Shown here: positions 53,054-61,043 of the stretch, in pieces
Layout of the letters: every line of letters starts with the position of its first letter
Position numbering within the stretch: the first letter of the stretch is position 1
DNA from: an uncultured Alphaproteobacteria bacterium
GTDB lineage: Bacteria; Pseudomonadota; Alphaproteobacteria; RF32; CAG-239
Assembly: GCA_934254675.1 (NCBI GenBank)
Contig: CAKQLP010000007.1
Coordinates: forward strand, 23,969 to 87,968
DNA: 64,000 nucleotides
Direction of reading: 5' to 3'
The notes under the pieces: generated by a model
Databases searched by the model: none
The model's input: the letters and a program-made list of their open reading frames with translations, nothing else
What the model was told of the DNA's origin: nothing
Made by a program: the position numbers and the translations under genes

Positions 53054-53635
53054 GTGAGTTACGAAAATTATCCCGAAACAGAACAACCCAAACGCAAACG
53101 TCCGGCAAAAAAAATTACCCAACAGCGTTTGAAAAACATTGGTTTGTATTATTTAAAACGTTTTGAATCTTCGGTAGAAAACTTGCGTTTGGTCTTGCAA
53201 AAACGCGTCAATCAATATGCCAAAGAGAATCCGGAATTTAACAAACAAGAAGCTTATCAATGGGTGGAAAATGTTTTGACGGAGTTTGAAAAACTTCATT
53301 ATTTAGACGATGACCGCTTTACAGAAATCAAAGTTCGACATTACCTTTCTATCGGTAAACCGGCTCGCTATATTCAAAACAAACTGCGTGAAAAAGGTAT
53401 TGCCAACGCGCAAATTACCGAAATGCTAGAAGATTTGGATTATAACCCGCGAGAAATGGCTCTAAAATTGGCAAAACGCAAAAAAATAGGACCTTTCCGC
53501 TCTGATGAAGAAGCCCGCAAACTGAATCGGCAAAAAGATATGGCAACCTTAATCCGCGCCGGTTTTGATTATGATGTGGTGTCGGAAATTATGGAAATTG
53601 ACTTTATTGCCGATGATACGGATGATGATTTATAA
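53054..53635 (+). CDS. recX: Regulatory protein RecX
   Basis: 193 residues from GTG 53054, chosen because AAGGAG lies about 9 nt upstream; the longer frame (52997) has none. RecX pattern: LYYLKRFESSVENLRLVLQK, WVENVLTEFEKLHYLDDDRF and YIQNKLREKGIANAQITEML. It limits RecA filament growth. The last 32 nt overlap the convergent rlmH gene. Confidence 0.88.
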   Translation: MSYENYPETEQPKRKRPAKKITQQRLKNIGLYYLKRFESSVENLRLVLQKRVNQYAKENPEFNKQEAYQWVENVLTEFEKLHYLDDDRFTEIKVRHYLSIGKPARYIQNKLREKGIANAQITEMLEDLDYNPREMALKLAKRKKIGPFRSDEEARKLNRQKDMATLIRAGFDYDVVSEIMEIDFIADDTDDDL

Positions 53636-54044
53636 TGGTTTGCATACGATAAATCTGCTCGCTTAAAACAGCCCGCATCAGCATGTGCGGCAAAGTTAGT
53701 TTGCCAAAAGAGAGAATTAAATCAGCTTTGTCACGAGTAGATTGCAAATGCCCATCCGCACCACCTATTAAAAAACAAATTTCCGAACAGCCGTCAAGAA
53801 TCCAATGTTCAACTTTAGACGCCAATTCCATACTGGAAATATTTACACCGCGTTCATCCAGTACAATCACTTTAGCCCCGTTTGGAATCGAGTTTTGCAA
53901 AAATTTCGCTTCGTCTTCTTGAGAGGAATTGTCTTTTTCTTTAACAATCACGTCCCAGCCCGAACGTTTGACATATTCGGCAATTATCGCCGCTTCCGGC
54001 GAGCCGTGTTTACATTTTCCGATAGCTAAAATCAACGCTTTCAT
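53604..54044 (-). CDS. rlmH: 23S rRNA pseudouridine-1915 N3-methyltransferase
   Basis: 146 residues. SPOUT methyltransferase: VIVLDERGVNISSMELA, CFLIGGADGHLQSTRDKADL, and the C-terminal NHHPYHR characteristic of RlmH. It normally lies directly downstream of rsfS; here the two are separated by a pilin gene on the other strand. It overlaps the recX end by 32 nt. Confidence 0.95.
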   Translation of the reverse strand: MKALILAIGKCKHGSPEAAIIAEYVKRSGWDVIVKEKDNSSQEDEAKFLQNSIPNGAKVIVLDERGVNISSMELASKVEHWILDGCSEICFLIGGADGHLQSTRDKADLILSFGKLTLPHMLMRAVLSEQIYRMQTIINHHPYHRQ

Positions 54045-54188
54045 TTGCTTTCTCCAATTTGAAAAAAATAATACAAACTTTTCCCTAACATTACAAGAAA
54101 ACGTAACAAATAATACATAAAAAAGATTTTTAATAATATATTAAGCTTGTTATTTTATGTTTATTTTCAACAAAATTTATTACTTTAA

Positions 54189-54298
54189 AGAGGAAAGAAA
54201 GATGAAAAATAAGCTTAGCAAAGGTCTCTCTCTCTGTAAATCCTAAACATTCGATTTCAGAGCGTTTTAAAGCTTCTACACGCGGTTTTCGCTACTTT
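54189..54298 (+). promoter_or_regulatory. Phase-variable leader of pilin copy 6: start site and (CT)5 tract
   Basis: AGAGGAAAGAAAG, ATG at 54202-54204 (MKNKLSKG), then five CT units (54226-54235), after which the frame stops (CKS*). It is nearly identical to the leader at 34312-34425, which has seven units. Six units would make 99 nt from ATG to the TTG at 54299 and open the frame into the pilin. Confidence 0.65.
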
Positions 54299-55375
54299 TT
54301 GAAAAAATTTGAGTCAGGGCGGAATCCCCTATTCTCCGTCATTCTCGGACACACTTTAAATGTCATTCTCGGATTTATTCCGAGAATCTATGCAAAACAC
54401 TCTTCTGTTGATACTCGGGTCACGCCCGAGTATGACAGGGACTTGATGGTAGATTCTCGGGACAAGCCCGAGAATGACCATAAACGGAGTCTTATCAAGG
54501 GCTTGGATGTCGTGCGTCAATGCGCCGCACTTTTGGAACGACGTGTACAAAGTAGTACACAAGTGAGAAAAGCGCAAGCAGTGACCAGACAGACAAAGGA
54601 ATGTATTGAAACCACGGAGAGTGGTGTAGATAAAGTGGTTTCTAGTTGCGAAAAAAATCCTAACACCTTACTTGAAAACTTGGATAGCGTGCGTGAGTGC
54701 GCCGGAATTTTTAAGCGACGTGTACAAAAAGAGTACACAAGCGCGAAAATTTCAAGCAGACACCAGCTAAACGAGTTTACCCTTGGGCGAAGTATGATTG
54801 AAATGTTGGGTGTTCTGGCCATCATCGGGGTATTGAGCGTTGGCGGTATTGCCGGTTACTCCAAAGCCATGGAAAAAATAAAAATAAATAAAACACTTAG
54901 CACATATAACACTTTGATGTTTGGATTTTTTCAACACATAGATGATATACGGAAAATTCCAGATGACGATGTTTCATCTCCTTACGCATTTTCTGATTTA
55001 CTGGTTGCACTTGAACTTGTACCACCTTCTTGGAGACGTGGCGGAAAATGGTTAGCAGATGATTTTGGAAATAGAATCAGAATTTATCCGAATTATATTG
55101 AAATACTTTTTGAGAACTATACAATGTCAAAAAGTAAACAAATTTCTTTTTGTCGTGAGTTTTTTTATACTCTTGCCAAAGGCTATCATAATGAATTATA
55201 CGGAGCTTATATATGGAGACAGGGAAAGAACACAGAAATTTTTTATTATGGCAGCAAATTTTGCGGTAACACATTACCCTGCCTACGAAATATGACGTAT
55301 GACGACGTAAATAATCAGTGTCAATTATGTGGAAAAGACAGCAATAAATCATGTTCTTTAGTACTGTATTACTAA
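54299..55375 (+). CDS. Type IV pilin-like protein (copy 6, very long leader)
   Basis: 358 residues as the open frame from TTG 54299; the intended start is probably ATG 54202 when the CT tract is in phase. G/RSMIE is only at residue 163. Residues 10-60 are encoded by palindromic repeats and 66-160 by a duplicated unit (LDVVRQCAALLERRVQ and LDSVRECAGIFKRRVQ). The pilin part has the shared helix, then a unique domain without the DWG motif and with Cys near the end (CGNTLPCLRN, NQCQLCGKD). No good internal start is seen near the cleavage site. It separates rlmH from rsfS. Confidence 0.72.
   Translation: MKKFESGRNPLFSVILGHTLNVILGFIPRIYAKHSSVDTRVTPEYDRDLMVDSRDKPENDHKRSLIKGLDVVRQCAALLERRVQSSTQVRKAQAVTRQTKECIETTESGVDKVVSSCEKNPNTLLENLDSVRECAGIFKRRVQKEYTSAKISSRHQLNEFTLGRSMIEMLGVLAIIGVLSVGGIAGYSKAMEKIKINKTLSTYNTLMFGFFQHIDDIRKIPDDDVSSPYAFSDLLVALELVPPSWRRGGKWLADDFGNRIRIYPNYIEILFENYTMSKSKQISFCREFFYTLAKGYHNELYGAYIWRQGKNTEIFYYGSKFCGNTLPCLRNMTYDDVNNQCQLCGKDSNKSCSLVLYY
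54365..54475. repeat. Three palindromic units inside the pilin copy 6 leader
   Basis: 23-bp palindromes at 54365-54387, 54411-54433 and 54453-54475 with ATTCTCGG or ATACTCGG arms. An extra single arm is at 54340-54349. Same family as 13743-13814 and 34468-34581. Confidence 0.85.
54499..54775. repeat. Duplicated in-frame module with GTGTAC/GTACAC hairpins
   Basis: Two related units about 177 nt (59 codons) apart: CTTGGAT at 54502 and 54679, each followed by GTGCGT, TGCGCCG, then GTGTAC-N6-7-GTACAC (54543-54560 and 54720-54738) enclosed by T-run/A-run arms. The spacing keeps the reading frame. Confidence 0.7.
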
Positions 55376-55382
55376 TACAAAA

Positions 55383-55416
55383 AATGTGCTCTGCTTATTT
55401 CTAAACAAAGCACATT
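55383..55416 (-). terminator. Intrinsic terminator of rsfS
   Basis: Minus strand AATGTGCT / AGCACATT then TTTTG, 19 nt past the rsfS stop. It may also work for pilin copy 6. Confidence 0.65.
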
Positions 55417-55434
55417 CGGATAAAAGAAAACAGA

Positions 55435-55779
55435 TTATTCTTTTCGCAAATTAGCCGCGGAAGTCCACATTTTTTCCAAATTATAAAACTCCCGAACTTC
55501 CGGACGGAAAATATGCACAATCACGTCAAACGCATCAATCAAAACCCAATCGGCTTTGGTTTCACCTTCTACCGAACAACGATGTCCGGCGGCTTTCAAA
55601 GCTTCTTCAATTTTTTGCGCAATAGAGGCAACGTGACGATTTGAAGTACCGCTAGCCACCACCATATAACCGGCTATTGAAGTTTTGCCTTCCAAATCAA
55701 TCACTGAAACATCTTCAGCTTTCATATCATCCAAAGCTTTTGTAATTATATCCAATACTTTTGTATCTTTTTTTGCCAC
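55435..55779 (-). CDS. rsfS: Ribosomal silencing factor RsfS
   Basis: 114 residues from a GTG start (AAAGGAG upstream). Conserved ITKALDDMKAEDVSVIDLEG, YMVVASGTSNRHVASIAQKI and DWVLIDAFDVIVHIFRPEVR, the RsfS/Iojap core. It binds L14 and keeps ribosomal subunits apart in stationary phase. Follows obgE by 16 nt. Confidence 0.95.
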   Translation of the reverse strand: MAKKDTKVLDIITKALDDMKAEDVSVIDLEGKTSIAGYMVVASGTSNRHVASIAQKIEEALKAAGHRCSVEGETKADWVLIDAFDVIVHIFRPEVREFYNLEKMWTSAANLRKE

Positions 55780-55795
55780 AATTTTACTCCTTTAA

Positions 55796-56863
55796 TTAGT
55801 CCAACGGAGACCAAGGTTTTGTTGGTTGCTCCGTTATTGGAGCGTCATTTATTATATTTTCTGTTTTTGCTTTTTGTTTATGTATAACAAACTTATCCAC
55901 AGCTGATAAACAATCATTCAGATTTTTACCGGCAACAGCCGAAATTGCAAAAACCTGATTTTTGGTTACTTTCCGCAGAGCCGAAAGTTTATCGGCAATT
56001 TCTTCATCGGTTAAGGCATCGCATTTGTTTAACGCCACCACTTCGGCTTTGGTTTTCAGTTTATCGTTATACAATTCCAACTCTTTGCGAATCGTCAAAT
56101 AATCGTTGACAACATCCTCTGATGTGCCATCCAACAGGTGTAAAAATACCGAACAGCGCTCCACATGTTTCAAAAATCTGTCACCCAGACCAACACCTTC
56201 ATGAGCCCCTTCAATCAACCCCGGAATATCAGCCAACACCAATTCCTTGCCATTTATCCAAGCCACACCCAAATGCGGATGCAAAGTTGTGAACGGATAT
56301 GAGGCAATTTTCGGGCGAGCCGATGTAACTGCTGACAAAAAGGTGGATTTACCGGCATTAGGCAAACCAATTAAACCAACATCGGCAATAATTTTTAAGC
56401 GTAGCCATACCCAAATTTCTTCTCCAGGAGTTCCCGGACCGGCATAGCGCGGAGCCTGATTGGTGGAACTTTTAAAACGCGTATTTCCCAAGCCGCCTTT
56501 ACCGCCACGGGCAATCAAAAAACGCTCTTCAGGTTTTACCATATCAGCAATCACTGTTTCACCATCTTCGGCCACAATTTCGGTGCCTACCGGAACTTTG
56601 ATGATTAAATCTTCGCCCTTGTAGCCGGTCATTTCCGACCCCATGCCTTGTTGACCTTTTTGCGCCTTAAAATGTTGTTGATAGCGAAAATCTATCAGCG
56701 TGTTCAAATTTTCCACTGCCTCAAAATACACGCTACCGCCATCACCGCCGTCACCGCCGTTCGGACCGCCAAACTCAATAAACTTTTCGCGCCGAAAAGC
56801 CACACAACCTTTGCCGCCATCGCCAGCTTTGATATATATTTTTGCCTGATCTAAAAACTTCAT
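55796..56863 (-). CDS. obgE: GTPase Obg/CgtA
   Basis: 355 residues. Glycine-rich Obg fold (1-158: GGDGGDGGSVYFEAV), then G domain: G1 GLPNAGKST (near 167), G3 DIPGLIEGAHEGVGLG, G4 NKCD. Essential GTPase in ribosome assembly and stress control. Part of the rplU-rpmA-obgE-rsfS group, though a terminator follows rpmA. Confidence 0.97.
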   Translation of the reverse strand: MKFLDQAKIYIKAGDGGKGCVAFRREKFIEFGGPNGGDGGDGGSVYFEAVENLNTLIDFRYQQHFKAQKGQQGMGSEMTGYKGEDLIIKVPVGTEIVAEDGETVIADMVKPEERFLIARGGKGGLGNTRFKSSTNQAPRYAGPGTPGEEIWVWLRLKIIADVGLIGLPNAGKSTFLSAVTSARPKIASYPFTTLHPHLGVAWINGKELVLADIPGLIEGAHEGVGLGDRFLKHVERCSVFLHLLDGTSEDVVNDYLTIRKELELYNDKLKTKAEVVALNKCDALTDEEIADKLSALRKVTKNQVFAISAVAGKNLNDCLSAVDKFVIHKQKAKTENIINDAPITEQPTKPWSPLD

Positions 56864-56899
56864 GCTTTTTCCTTTTGTTTTAAGGTCAGATAATACGCC

Positions 56900-56936
56900 T
56901 TAAATAAAAAATAAAGGGGCATAACCGCCCCTATTT
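56900..56936 (-). terminator. Intrinsic terminator after rpmA
   Basis: Minus strand AGGGGC / GCCCCT with a 6-nt loop then TTTATTTTTTATTT, between rpmA and obgE. Confidence 0.8.
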
Positions 56937-56952
56937 TAACTCTTCTGCAAAA

Positions 56953-57207
56953 TTATTCAGCAACAACAGAAACGTAAACTTTATCGTCTGCTTTTGTTTT
57001 GAACTCTACTTTGCCTTCAGATGTTGCAAAAATTGTGTGATCTTTGCCGAGGCCTACATTCTGTCCCGGATGATATTTTGTTCCGCGTTGACGAATGATG
57101 ATGTTGCCAGGGATAACAGCTTCACCGCCGAATTTTTTAACACCCAAACGGCGACCTTCAGAGTCACGACCGTTGCTGGAACTACCGCCAGATTTTTTAT
57201 GTGCCAT
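56953..57207 (-). CDS. rpmA: 50S ribosomal protein L27
   Basis: 84 residues. MAHKKSGGSSSNGRDSEGRR at the N-terminus and VIPGNIIIRQRGTKYHPGQN are diagnostic. No N-terminal pro-sequence. Contacts tRNA ends at the peptidyl transferase centre. Follows rplU by 17 nt. Confidence 0.97.
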   Translation of the reverse strand: MAHKKSGGSSSNGRDSEGRRLGVKKFGGEAVIPGNIIIRQRGTKYHPGQNVGLGKDHTIFATSEGKVEFKTKADDKVYVSVVAE

Positions 57208-57224
57208 AACGTTATCTCCCTAAA

Positions 57225-57536
57225 TTATTTCTCGCATACATCAGTAATTTTTACTAATGTAATGTTTTGTCTGTGACCATTTTTACGACGATAGTTCTGT
57301 CTTCTTTTCTTTTTGAAAACAATAACTTTTGCGTCTTTAGCTTGTTTCAAAATCAAAGCTTTAACACTGGCACCGGCAACTAATGGAGTACCGATTTTTT
57401 CACCCAAAGCCAAAACTTCGTTGAAAACAACTTCTTTACCTTCTTCACCGGCGACTTTTTCCAACTTAACAACGTCACCAGTTGTTACGTTATATTGCTT
57501 TCCGCCTGTTTTTATTACTGCGTACATATTCTTCAC
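57225..57536 (-). CDS. rplU: 50S ribosomal protein L21
   Basis: 103 residues. MYAVIKTGGKQYNVTTGDVV start and KKRRQNYRRKNGHRQNITLV near the C-terminus are diagnostic. Binds 23S rRNA. First gene of the rplU-rpmA unit; AGGTGAAG precedes the ATG. Confidence 0.97.
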   Translation of the reverse strand: MKNMYAVIKTGGKQYNVTTGDVVKLEKVAGEEGKEVVFNEVLALGEKIGTPLVAGASVKALILKQAKDAKVIVFKKKRRQNYRRKNGHRQNITLVKITDVCEK

Positions 57537-57739
57537 CTAATTTTATTTAAACATAAAACATTGGCTTGTACTATACATAAGTTTTTGGCTCTGTCAACAG
57601 GAAAATAACTATTTTTTAAAATTTTGCGTTTCAAAAATCTTTTCACTTTAAATATATATTGTCTTGTCAAGCATATTAAGCTTGAAAATTTTATTTTTGC
57701 AAGCTAAATATTGGGAAAGATAATTTATGAGGTGCTGAA

Positions 57740-58963
57740 ATGTATGACGTCTATAAAATTAGAAAAGATTTTCCCGTTTTAAATGAATTAATCGAGAATA
57801 AACCATTTGTTTATTTAGATACGTCGGCATCCGCTCAAAAACCTCAGCAAGTTTTAGATAAAATGATGCAGATTTATCAAACAACGTACGCAAATCCCCA
57901 TCGCGGCAGTTACTTGATTTCAGAAAACATGACCACGGAATATGAACAAGCCCGCGAAATTGTCCGAAAATTTATCAATGCCCATTATGCCCGTGAAATT
58001 ATCTATACACGCAATGCTACCGAATCGATAAATTTGGTGGCATCCTCATGGGGAAGTGAAAATTTAAAGCATGGCGATGAAATTTTAATCTCCCAAGCCG
58101 AACATCACGCCAATTTGGTTCCTTGGCAGCATATTTGTCAGGTTACAGGTGCCAAACTTGTGGTTTTTCCGGTTTCTGACAAAGGCGAATTTTTGGAAGA
58201 AGAATTTGAAAAATGTTTAACCCCAAAAACAAAGATGGTCGCCGTTACCGCAATGTCTAATGTTTTGGGCACAATTTTTCCGGTTAAAAAAATTACGGAT
58301 GCCGCCCACAAATTGGGGGCAACCGTTTTAGTCGATGCTTGTCAATTTGCCGTTCATCATAAAATAGATGTGCAAGATATTGATTGCGATTTTTTGGCAT
58401 TTTCAGCCCACAAAACTTATGGTCCAAGCGGCGTCGGCGTTCTTTATGGTAAAGCAAATATTCTAAATAAAATGCCGCCTTATCAGTTTGGCGGGGACAT
58501 GATTGATAATGTGACATACGAAAAAACCACTTTTACTGATATTCCGGCTCGTTTTGAAGCCGGCACTCCCGCTTCGGTGCAAGCCATCGGCATGGCCGAA
58601 GGACTAAAGTATATGATGAACCTTGGTCTAGACAATATTGAAGCCCACGAAAAAGACTTGGTTAATTATACAACTCAAAAACTTTTGCAAGTTCCCGATT
58701 TGAAAATAGTCGGCACAGCCAAAGAAAAAGGTGGTGTTTTCAGTTTTGCCATTAGAGATATTCATCCTCAGGATTTGGCATTTGTCTTAAACAAAGAAAA
58801 TATAGCCATACGAACTGGACACCACTGCGCTCAACCAATAGTCAACCGCATGGGATACACCTCGCTGGCTCGTGCCTCGCTGGGGCTTTATACAACAAAA
58901 GAAGATATTGACGCATTGCACAACGCCTTGCTTAAAGCTGAAAAATTTTTTAGAGAAAACTAA
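57740..58963 (+). CDS. sufS: Cysteine desulfurase SufS
   Basis: 407 residues. PLP lysine in FSAHKTYGPSGVGVLYG (near 225), persulfide Cys in RTGHHCAQP (near 363), and PHRGSYLISE. This is the group II (SufS/CsdA) form. Supplies sulfur for Fe-S cluster assembly with SufE. Its stop overlaps the next start by one base. sufB, sufC and sufD are not in the window. Confidence 0.95.
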   Translation: MYDVYKIRKDFPVLNELIENKPFVYLDTSASAQKPQQVLDKMMQIYQTTYANPHRGSYLISENMTTEYEQAREIVRKFINAHYAREIIYTRNATESINLVASSWGSENLKHGDEILISQAEHHANLVPWQHICQVTGAKLVVFPVSDKGEFLEEEFEKCLTPKTKMVAVTAMSNVLGTIFPVKKITDAAHKLGATVLVDACQFAVHHKIDVQDIDCDFLAFSAHKTYGPSGVGVLYGKANILNKMPPYQFGGDMIDNVTYEKTTFTDIPARFEAGTPASVQAIGMAEGLKYMMNLGLDNIEAHEKDLVNYTTQKLLQVPDLKIVGTAKEKGGVFSFAIRDIHPQDLAFVLNKENIAIRTGHHCAQPIVNRMGYTSLARASLGLYTTKEDIDALHNALLKAEKFFREN

Positions 58964-59433
58964 TGTCAGAAAACGCCAAAGAAAATAATCAAGCCAATGA
59001 AAACACCATCGGTGCGACGGAAAGCCGTTTATTACAAGCGATGAGCGTCGCCAATGAAACCGAAACTTCTCCGCAAGAATTGCCGGAATATATTGCTTAT
59101 GCCGGAACAGAACTGGCTAAAGACACTCAAAAGGCTAAAATGTATGATATTGTTGAAAAAATCCGAACAGTATCAGACCCTGAAATTCCTCTTAATGTCT
59201 ATGACATGGGATTGATTTATAAAATTGATCAAAAAGATAACGGAAACATCTATATTGAAATGACTGTAACCGCCCCGACTTGCCCAATTGCCGGAGAATT
59301 GCCGCAACAGGTGGCAAATGCCGTGGCAGAGGTTGCCGGAACAGGGATAATTGAGGTGAAAATTGTTTGGGAGCCGGCTTGGACACCAGAAAAAATGACT
59401 GACGAAGCTAAAGAAATGTTGGAGTTAATTTAA
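58963..59433 (+). CDS. sufT: SufT-type MIP18/DUF59 protein
   Basis: 156 residues. An N-terminal extension of about 55 polar residues, then the MIP18 domain: IVEKIRTVSDPEIPLNVYDM, TVTAPTCPIAGELPQQV (Cys in TCP) and IVWEPAWTPEKM. SufT-like proteins help Fe-S cluster maturation. One-base overlaps on both sides with sufS and sufE show tight coupling. Confidence 0.9.
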   Translation: MSENAKENNQANENTIGATESRLLQAMSVANETETSPQELPEYIAYAGTELAKDTQKAKMYDIVEKIRTVSDPEIPLNVYDMGLIYKIDQKDNGNIYIEMTVTAPTCPIAGELPQQVANAVAEVAGTGIIEVKIVWEPAWTPEKMTDEAKEMLELI

Positions 59434-59828
59434 TGACTATTGATGAACTCATAGATAACTTTTCTTTTTTAGACGGTTGGGAAGAAAAATATCAATATGT
59501 GATTGATTTGGGGCATAAATTAGAACCTTTGGATGATAAATTCAAAACAGATGACTGGAAAGTTAAAGGCTGTCAGTCTCAAGTTTGGCTTGTACCTCAG
59601 ATAAAAAACGGAATTTTTCATTTTATGGGAGACAGCGACGCCATTTTGGTTAAAGGAATTATTGCTATTGTCTTGATGATTTACAACGATAAAACGGCGG
59701 AAGAAATAAAAGATATTGATGTTGCTGAGATTTTTATTAAACTAGGATTAGAAGAAAATTTAACTCCCAGCCGCCGCAACGGCATGTTGTCCATGGTTGA
59801 AAAAATCAAGCAATATGCCACAGCCTAA
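59433..59828 (+). CDS. sufE: Sulfur acceptor SufE
   Basis: 131 residues. Signature KVKGCQSQVWLVPQ with the sulfur-accepting Cys (near 50), plus LGLEENLTPSRRNGMLSMVE at the C-terminus. It takes persulfide from SufS. Third gene of sufS-sufT-sufE, 12 nt before the sucC-like gene. Confidence 0.94.
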   Translation: MTIDELIDNFSFLDGWEEKYQYVIDLGHKLEPLDDKFKTDDWKVKGCQSQVWLVPQIKNGIFHFMGDSDAILVKGIIAIVLMIYNDKTAEEIKDIDVAEIFIKLGLEENLTPSRRNGMLSMVEKIKQYATA

Positions 59829-59840
59829 AGAAAGAATAAC

Positions 59841-61043
59841 ATGAATATTCACGAATATCAGGCAAAAAAAATTCTAGCCGAACACGGAATTTCTATTCCT
59901 GCCGGAGGAATTGCTTATACCCCGAATGAAGCAAAACGTGTTGCCTTGAGTCTGACTTCTCGAGGTCCGTGGATGTTGAAAGCACAAATTCAATCAGGCG
60001 CCAGAGCATCTGGACATTTTATTGAACGCGAAGCCGGTCATAAAAGCGGCATCCGTCAAGTTACGCAAATTTCAAACATAGCTTATGAGACAACACAAAT
60101 GCTCAACAACACTCTGGTTACCGAACAAACCGGACCAGAGGGAAAACTTGTTAGTAAGGTTTATGTCGAAGCCTTTAAAAAAGTGAAAAAAGTTTTTTAC
60201 GCCGGAATGGTTATTGATTGCGCAATTCCCGCCATTACTCTGCTTATATCCGAGGTTATCAACCAGAACATTATTAAAGTGGCCACAACGGAAGAAGATA
60301 AAATTCTTCGTATCAATTTAAAATACGGAGAAGAGTTTTCAGAATCTCAAATAATAAAGATTCTAGATTTTTTATCATTGGATAAATCATTTCTAGCAAA
60401 CTTTTCCGACTTTTTCTCAAAACTTTACCACACTTTTATTCATTTGGACGCGCAAATGATAGAAATTAACCCTGTCGGAATTATGAGAGATAAATCACTC
60501 ATCGCTCTTGATGCCAAAATAAATTTTGACGACAAGGCGTTGTTCCGACATCCAGATGTGTTGTATATGCAAGATGATTACGAAGAAAGCATCCGTACAT
60601 TGCGAGCGCAAAAATTTGGCTTTCAATACAGTGAATTTGAAGGAAACATCGGTTGCATTGTTAACGGAGATGGTTTGGCGCTAGAAGCTTTGGATCTTAT
60701 TAAAGCTAAAAAGGGCAGCATCGCCTGTTTTTTAAATATTAAAGGCGGCGTCGATAAAGATAAAATAGCGACAGGCATTAAAATAATTATGACGAATCCT
60801 CGTGTGGAAGGAATCCTCATCAATGTTCTTGGCGGTTTTTTGCGCTGTAACTTAATTGCCGATGGTATTTTGGCGGCAACGCAAGAAGTTGGGCTCAATG
60901 TTCCGCTTGTTTTGCGTCTGGAAGGCACAAACAAAGAAGAAGCTCAAAACATTCTGTCTCAATCCAATCTGCCGATTATTTTTGCAGACAATATGGACAG
61001 CGCCATAAACATATTGATGAAACAAATGGAGATAAACGACTAA
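59841..61043 (+). CDS. Divergent succinate-CoA ligase beta subunit-like protein
   Basis: 400 residues, similar in length to SucC (about 390). ATP-grasp start MNIHEYQAKKILAEHGISIP is typical, as is EGNIGCIVNGDGLALEALDL. The glycine motif usually LDVGGGA is NIKGGVDK here, and MVNGAGLAM is IVNGDGLAL. With the divergent sucD-like gene it probably forms an alpha-beta pair, but may not be the TCA-cycle enzyme. TAATG overlap with the next gene. Confidence 0.8.
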   Translation: MNIHEYQAKKILAEHGISIPAGGIAYTPNEAKRVALSLTSRGPWMLKAQIQSGARASGHFIEREAGHKSGIRQVTQISNIAYETTQMLNNTLVTEQTGPEGKLVSKVYVEAFKKVKKVFYAGMVIDCAIPAITLLISEVINQNIIKVATTEEDKILRINLKYGEEFSESQIIKILDFLSLDKSFLANFSDFFSKLYHTFIHLDAQMIEINPVGIMRDKSLIALDAKINFDDKALFRHPDVLYMQDDYEESIRTLRAQKFGFQYSEFEGNIGCIVNGDGLALEALDLIKAKKGSIACFLNIKGGVDKDKIATGIKIIMTNPRVEGILINVLGGFLRCNLIADGILAATQEVGLNVPLVLRLEGTNKEEAQNILSQSNLPIIFADNMDSAINILMKQMEIND

